Shown: piece by piece, positions 5,301 to 8,868 of the stretch
How positions within the stretch are numbered: the stretch's first letter is position 1
Layout of the letters: every line of letters starts with the position of its first letter
DNA from: Candidatus Hydrothermarchaeota archaeon
Lineage (GTDB): Archaea > Hydrothermarchaeota > Hydrothermarchaeia > Hydrothermarchaeales > BMS3B
Direction of reading: 5' to 3'
Assembly: GCA_015521945.1 (NCBI GenBank)
Contig: WANG01000066.1
Coordinates: 1-8,868, forward strand
Length of the DNA stretch: 8,868 nucleotides
Translations under genes and position numbers: made by a program
The notes under the pieces: generated by a model
The model's database searches: none
The model's input: only the letters and a program-made list of their open reading frames with translations
Told to the model about the DNA's origin: nothing

Positions 5301-6098
5301 GTGAAGGCGCTTGTTACCCTGACCCCTGCTGAGGCAAAGCGGCTGGTTGCCAGGGCGGTGGCGGCACATCCCTCGGTCAGAAGGGCGCTGGAGGCGGGCA
5401 TAGTTGCAATAGGTCTCGGGAGCACCAACGCCTACGTGGTGGAGGAGGTGCTTGGCAGGGAGGTGGACAAGGGGAGGTACATGGCGGGGTTTACCGATGC
5501 CGCCGGCACCTGCGTGGTGCCCAAGGAGGAGCGCCTGGGGGAGGTGGTCATAGAGAGGGGCAGGGTGGTGGACGAGAGCGTGAGCAGCGCCGTTAAGCGC
5601 ATGGGGGCGGGGGACGTGCTGATAAAGGGTGCAAATGCCCTGGATGCGCACGGGATTGCCGGGGTGATGCTCGCCAGCGATGTGGGGGGCACCATAGCGG
5701 AGGTGTACGGGATTGCCAAGGCGAGGGGTGTGGAGATAATAGTGCCCATAACCCTTGAGAAGTTCGTGCCCGGCTCAATTGAGGAGGTGTCAAAGGAGGC
5801 GGGCATCCAGGTAATCTCCAGCTCCACGGGAATACCTGTGGGCGTCTTCCCGGTGGCGGGGGAGGTGGTCACCGAGATTGAGGCGCTTGAGCTGCTCTTC
5901 GGGGTGGAGGCGCTCGTCGTAGGGGCTGGAGGGGTTGGGGGTGGTGAGGGGTCGGTGAGCCTCCTGCTGAAGGGACGGGAGGAGGACGTGAGGCGAGCCT
6001 TCAGAGCCGTTGAGGAGCTCAAGGGGGAGCCGCCTGTGAAGCCAGTGAGGGGTAGCTGCAAGGGGTGCGCCTACACCCAGTGCCCGAGAGCACGGTGA
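5301..6098 (+). CDS. Uncharacterised protein, isomerase/CoA-transferase-like fold, C-terminal Cys cluster
   Basis: I do not recognise a named family. Numbering from 5301, the N-terminal third has 'AIGLGSTNAYVVEEVLG' (about 36-52), followed later by 'AGDVLIKGANALD' (about 106-118), 'VGGTIAEVYGIAKARGVEIIVPI' (about 128-150) and a glycine-rich loop GAGGVGGGEGS (about 211-221). The first two recall the GxGST and 'IKGGGAL' motifs of RpiA/NagB/CoA-transferase-like proteins, so a nucleotide- or sugar-phosphate-binding Rossmann-type domain is inferred. The C-terminus carries CKGCAYTQC (Cys 253, 256, 261), and one further Cys lies at 71, enough for a metal or Fe-S site. There is no signal peptide or membrane segment. 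I chose GTG at 5301 because GAGGTGG (5289-5295) lies at proper spacing; GTG 5292 overlaps that site but would add only three residues. Confidence 0.72.
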   Translation: MKALVTLTPAEAKRLVARAVAAHPSVRRALEAGIVAIGLGSTNAYVVEEVLGREVDKGRYMAGFTDAAGTCVVPKEERLGEVVIERGRVVDESVSSAVKRMGAGDVLIKGANALDAHGIAGVMLASDVGGTIAEVYGIAKARGVEIIVPITLEKFVPGSIEEVSKEAGIQVISSSTGIPVGVFPVAGEVVTEIEALELLFGVEALVVGAGGVGGGEGSVSLLLKGREEDVRRAFRAVEELKGEPPVKPVRGSCKGCAYTQCPRAR

Positions 6099-6169
6099 TG
6101 GCACGCGAGAGGTGGAGGCGTCAAATAAGAGGGAGAGGATGGGCAGATGCGAATGCTCCACAGTATTAG
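6098..6169 (+). CDS. Possible 23-aa leftover reading frame
   Basis: An ATG overlaps the stop of the preceding gene (TGATG) and opens a frame of 23 codons ending in TAG at 6167, rich in Arg (MARERWRRQIRGRGW). The coupled start looks like the beginning of a further operon gene, but no family is recognisable. It could be a remnant cut by the insertion of the AT-rich gene that follows, or chance. Confidence 0.15.
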   Translation: MARERWRRQIRGRGWADANAPQY

Positions 6170-6237
6170 GTAGAGTGTAATATCCAGAGCGAAGAGAAAT
6201 GCTCTGATCTGACATCGTGATTTAGGGGGACGACGCT
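6170..6237. other. Short intergenic leader of the AT-rich gene
   Basis: No gene. It contains an inverted repeat AGAGC-(10 nt)-GCTCT at about 6186-6205, a weak TATA-like TAATAT near 6178, and a ribosome site AGGGGGA (6224-6230) 7 nt before the next ATG. Confidence 0.35.
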
Positions 6238-7239
6238 ATGAACACAAAATTTCTTGTTTTAACTTTTTTTGTGGTCATATCCTCACTATGCATTAGTAAC
6301 GAAAAAATAAAAGCCGAAGAAAAAATTATTCTCTACAACACGACAAACAGCAGACTGCCGAGCAACTACATAACAGCCATTCTCATAGATGGCTCAAGGG
6401 TATGGGCTGGAACAACCAGAGGGCTGGTGGTATACGATAGCGGGAGATGGGTGAACTTAAAAAACGCTCCAGAAGGGTGGATAAGCTCTATTATAAGGGT
6501 AAATGACAGCATATGGGTCTCTGTGCGAGGAAACTCATCTGGACTCTGGAAATACAGCAACAGGAGATGGAGACTGTACGAGCCTCCAGAAAACTTCTCA
6601 GAATCAAGGCTTAATATGCTTGAGGATTGGGGCGACATTTACATCGCAAGATATGATGGCAGGGGGTATATATGGTTAGCAACAGGCCTCAGATTGCTTA
6701 AATTTAATGTAAAAAATGAAACATGGGAGTTTGCTGCGGATCTCATGCTTTATGAAGATAGGCCAGCTGATATAGAGTTCTGCAATAATTCTGTCATAAT
6801 CTCCACAGGATACAGCGGCATTTTTATATACGATACAGAAAGTGGGAGTTTTATCAGAAGATTAAGGAAAGTTCCGGAGTACCCTGCGATATTACTTTAT
6901 CCAGCTTACGATATTGAAATTAAGAGTGATAAATTATACATCGCACACGATGGCAGGGTTTCTGTATATACCTTCACCGAAGATTGCAGTATCACCCTCA
7001 ACGGGAGCCGGTGGCAGACAATTCAGCCAGCGGCTCTTAGCCCGCTTTCCGAGATAAATTTAAGCGACTCTTTTGTTGTTGGTAGATATATAATCATGAA
7101 GAAAAACAAAGCATTTTACGTGAATTTTTCAGAAATTTTCAAAGAAAAAGTACATGAAACTTCAGTTAAAAAACAAAATTCAACTCTGTGGATTGGGAAC
7201 TGGGGAAATGGGATAATCAGGCTTATTTACGGGTCATGA
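6238..7239 (+). CDS. Exported beta-propeller protein of the two-component-regulator propeller type
   Basis: A 333-aa protein with a signal peptide: basic MNTK, hydrophobic core FLVLTFFVVISSLC, likely cleavage around KAEE (26-28). The cysteine at 18 is preceded by Leu, so it is not a standard lipobox. The rest is built of repeated blade motifs of the pattern 'hydrophobic-x-D/N...xhWhGT..Gl..y': VWAGTTRGLVVYD (55-67), SIWVSVRG...GLWKY (91-106), YIWLATGLRLLKF (144-156), VIISTGYSGIFIYD (186-199), LYIAHDGRVSVY (233-244) and LWIGNWGNGIIRL (317-329). This fits Reg_prop-like propellers, probably six or seven blades, acting outside the cell as a binding or scaffold protein; no kinase or output domain is attached. 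Base and codon use (AAA, AGA, ATA, TTA) differ sharply from all neighbours, indicating recent acquisition. Confidence 0.8.
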   Translation: MNTKFLVLTFFVVISSLCISNEKIKAEEKIILYNTTNSRLPSNYITAILIDGSRVWAGTTRGLVVYDSGRWVNLKNAPEGWISSIIRVNDSIWVSVRGNSSGLWKYSNRRWRLYEPPENFSESRLNMLEDWGDIYIARYDGRGYIWLATGLRLLKFNVKNETWEFAADLMLYEDRPADIEFCNNSVIISTGYSGIFIYDTESGSFIRRLRKVPEYPAILLYPAYDIEIKSDKLYIAHDGRVSVYTFTEDCSITLNGSRWQTIQPAALSPLSEINLSDSFVVGRYIIMKKNKAFYVNFSEIFKEKVHETSVKKQNSTLWIGNWGNGIIRLIYGS

Positions 7240-7385
7240 TTTTAAGGTCTTCTCCAAACACACCACGACAGACATTCATGGCGAAGGTTTAATCACCTCA
7301 AAATCGGCTTTCTGCTGCAGATGAAAAGACCCCTGAGGGTATAAAAATGCAGACCCAAAGGGAGCATAGCCCACCCCCCTTACAC
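7240..7385. other. Intergenic region between two convergent genes
   Basis: No gene is visible. A TATA-like TATAAAAA on the plus strand (7340-7347) points into the 3' end of the minus-strand phosphoesterase gene. The stretch ATTTTAAGG just after the propeller stop may help termination, but no clear hairpin is present. Confidence 0.4.
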
Positions 7386-8414
7386 TCATACCCTACCCGC
7401 CGCTCCAAGCAGCCTCTCCACCAGCTCCCTCACCTGCCTTTCGGGCTCCTTAACATCATCCCACACCTCATCCGCTCCCCTGAAATCCTCCAGTGCAACC
7501 ACGTGGTCAGCTCCCGCAACCAGCTCGCCGATGCGCCTGCTTTCAGGCGAAGCCACGCTGGCGTGCATGTTCTCAGGAGAGAGGCGGTTGAAAAGGGATG
7601 CAAACCTCTCAGCCTCCTGCACGCTTGAGGATACGAACAGCACCCGCTTGGTTGAGCTCAGGCTCCTGTAAAGCTCCACCGAAGCTGGCATGCCGTGCTT
7701 TATCGCGAACCTCCCCACCTCCACCTCACCACGGTGCACGAACCTCAGCTTCAGCCTGATGCTCTCCCCATCAACCTCTATGATGTTGTAGTTGTTGTCG
7801 GGCATCAGCACCTTGTAGGAGCTCAGGGTGCCCGCGTGGATTATGTGGGTCCTGAGCAGCTTCGTGGAGTACGGCACGTGCCTGTGCCCCGCGAGCACCA
7901 CGCCCCCGTGGCAGTGCAGCATCAGGCACTCCACCACCTCCCCCGCGTCTATAAGCACGTTCTGATTCCTGCCGGTGTGGGGCACCGGGATGACGTGGTG
8001 GTGGAGCACCAGCATGTTGATGCAGTTATCCCTGAACACCCCCTCCATCCAGCGCCGCTGCTCCTCCCCCACGTACCCGTCATCCGAGTCCGGGAGGGTT
8101 GAATTCACCCCCGCTATAACAAGCTCATCCAGCCTTATTGACTTCTTCAGCTCTCCGAAGTACAGCCTGAAGTACTTCAGCCCATCATTTCTCGCATCGT
8201 GGTTGCCTGGAACAGCAAAAAGCTCACCCTCAATATCCCCTATAGCCTCATAGGCATCCCTGAACTCGGTGTGTATCCCCCAGGTAACGATATCCCCGCT
8301 CAGAACCACCAGGTCGGGCTCAATGGCATTTATCTGCCTCACAGCCTCCCTGAACTTCTCGGGCTTGAACTCCTCCCCGAAGTGGGTATCCGAAATCTGC
8401 ACGATCCTTATCAC
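7386..8414 (-). CDS. Calcineurin-like metallophosphoesterase with an extra C-terminal domain
   Basis: A dinuclear-metal phosphoesterase of the calcineurin-like superfamily, cytosolic (no signal peptide), substrate unknown. All five metal-binding motifs are in order: D9-x-H11 (ISDTHFG), GD41 (LSGDIV), GN71H72D (PGNHDAR), the LHHHV histidines (138-140) and GH177-x-H179 (AGHRHVP). The catalytic domain fills roughly residues 1-230. It resembles the CpdA-type cyclic-nucleotide phosphodiesterase/Icc group, but that name is not certain. Residues 250-342 form an additional alpha/beta region (KRVLFVSSSVQEAERFA, then GADHVVALEDF) that is not part of the core fold. The start is GTG at 8414, after a G-rich GGTG ribosome site; an out-of-frame ATG lies just upstream. 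It lies 53 bp after cbiC on the same strand and may share its transcript. Confidence 0.9.
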   Translation of the reverse strand: MIRIVQISDTHFGEEFKPEKFREAVRQINAIEPDLVVLSGDIVTWGIHTEFRDAYEAIGDIEGELFAVPGNHDARNDGLKYFRLYFGELKKSIRLDELVIAGVNSTLPDSDDGYVGEEQRRWMEGVFRDNCINMLVLHHHVIPVPHTGRNQNVLIDAGEVVECLMLHCHGGVVLAGHRHVPYSTKLLRTHIIHAGTLSSYKVLMPDNNYNIIEVDGESIRLKLRFVHRGEVEVGRFAIKHGMPASVELYRSLSSTKRVLFVSSSVQEAERFASLFNRLSPENMHASVASPESRRIGELVAGADHVVALEDFRGADEVWDDVKEPERQVRELVERLLGAAGRV

Positions 8415-8467
8415 TCATCGCACCCCCACCCCCTCACCCCTGGCTAACACCGCCAAGGGTTTCCGCA

Positions 8468-8656
8468 TCACCTCCACCCGTAGCGTGCCAGCAGCAGCAG
8501 GGAGTTTGCAATCGCCGCTGCCACGCCGCTCCCGCCCCTCCTGCCCCGCACCACGATGGCTGGAACATCCCCCCTGAGCACCCTCTCCTTGACCTCCGCC
8601 GCCCCCACGAAGCCAACGCAGGCAGCCACTATGAGCCTCGGGGGGAACCCGGCAGC
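8468..8656 (-). pseudogene. cbiC: Cobalt-precorrin-8 methylmutase, C-terminal fragment broken at a join
   Basis: CbiC moves the C-11 methyl group to C-12 in cobalt-precorrin-8, giving cobyrinate in cobalamin biosynthesis. Only the last ~60 residues are here, reading on the minus strand: AAGFPPRLIVAACVGFVGAA, then EVKERVLRGDVPAIVVRGRR and GGSGVAAAIANSLLLLARYG to the stop at 8468. The VGFVGAAEVKE and VRGRRGGSGVAAA blocks are hallmarks of CbiC/CobH. Upstream of AAGFPPR the open frame continues to 8770, but those residues do not look like CbiC and are the shadow of a plus-strand aconitase fragment. The catalytic N-terminal part is therefore missing from this window. The intact gene probably exists in the organism, and the break is probably an artefact of the join. 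Confidence 0.85.
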
Positions 8657-8868
8657 GATCAATCCAGCAGTGGCGTGTGATCTGGTGATTGACCATTCGG
8701 TGCAGGTCGATGACTTTGCGACCTTTGTCGCGTTGACGATCAATGCGGAGAAGGAGTTCTCGCGGAACAACGAACGGTATACATTCTTGAAGTGGGGTCA
8801 GGAGAGTTTGGATAACTTCCGGGCTGTGCCGCCGGCGACTGGGATTGTGCATCAGGTGAACCTTGAGT
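8637..8868 (+). pseudogene. acnA: Aconitate hydratase A, internal fragment running off the window
   Basis: Aconitase interconverts citrate and isocitrate in the TCA cycle. The plus-strand frame (codons starting at 8637) reads LGGNPAAINPAVACDLVIDH, SVQVDDFATFVALTINAEKE and FSRNNERYTFLKWGQESLDN, then FRAVPPATGIVHQVNLE to the edge. The DLVIDHSVQVD, ERYxFLKWG and PPxTGIVHQVNLE blocks are unmistakable for the AcnA/IRP1-type aconitases, usually found at about residues 100-210 of a ~900-aa enzyme. The fragment has neither start nor end here, because the upstream part is replaced by cbiC DNA. All three arginine codons are CGG, and TCG and TTG occur, unlike the AGG-rich archaeal genes. It is probably bacterial DNA joined to the archaeal contig. 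Confidence 0.88.

Noticed and set aside
6186..6205. AGAGC...GCTCT inverted repeat as a transposon end or terminator
   Set aside because: A 5-bp stem with a 10-nt loop is expected by chance, and no target duplication or T-run accompanies it.
7347..7628. Plus-strand frame of 93 codons starting after the TATA-like box
   Set aside because: It overlaps the phosphoesterase coding region antisense, has proline/histidine-rich shadow composition and no ribosome site; the promoter-like element is reported separately.
8657..8770. N-terminal part of a 100-residue minus-strand frame ending in CbiC
   Set aside because: These residues (MFRENSFSALIVNATKVAKS and onward) do not match CbiC and are the reverse-strand shadow of the aconitase coding sequence; the frame is open only by chance across the join.
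1..8868. CRISPR array, tRNA, rRNA or riboswitch
   Set aside because: I saw no regularly spaced direct repeats, no cloverleaf with a T-loop GGTTC in proper context and no rRNA-like conserved stretches.

Overview
The window reads as chromosomal DNA of a GC-rich archaeon, most likely a euryarchaeote. The evidence is archaeal-type TATA boxes about 25-28 nt upstream of start codons with no Shine-Dalgarno site (leaderless-style starts), short GGTGATC-type ribosome sites elsewhere, frequent GTG/TTG starts, heavy AGG arginine use, and an archaeal-style gene set. I cannot fix the genus from the sequence.

Layout from left to right. Positions 1-123 hold no convincing gene, and the first ~80 bp have a lower GC content than the rest. 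A tiny minus-strand gene (124-270) is divergent from purM (369-1403, purine biosynthesis). A 65-aa winged-helix-like protein (1404-1601, minus) abuts the purM stop codon tail to tail. Divergent from it is a tight four-gene branched-chain amino-acid/amide type ABC importer cassette, livH-livM-livG-livF (1706-4951), with 4-nt and 8-nt overlaps and a zero-gap junction. No periplasmic/extracellular binding protein gene is present. A second unit with its own TATA box follows: a 92-aa ACT-like protein resembling the N-terminal domain of archaeal LOR/SDH proteins (5012-5290), and a 265-268-aa uncharacterised protein with a sugar-isomerase/CoA-transferase-like look and a C-terminal cysteine cluster (5301-6098).

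Next comes an AT-richer gene (6238-7239) for an exported beta-propeller protein, flanked by short non-coding stretches; it looks like an acquired cargo gene. On the minus strand follow a calcineurin-like metallophosphoesterase with an extra C-terminal domain (7386-8414) and the C-terminal part of cobalt-precorrin-8 methylmutase CbiC (8468-~8656, minus).

The most striking point is the right end. CbiC stops being CbiC at about 8640-8656, and the last ~230 bp encode, on the plus strand, an internal piece of a bacterial-type aconitase A with different codon use. The two homologies overlap across only about 20 bp. This is best explained as a chimeric join (assembly or amplification) between an archaeal and an unrelated, probably bacterial, sequence; a real recombination is less likely. 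The best candidate for undescribed biology is the 5012-6098 two-gene unit.
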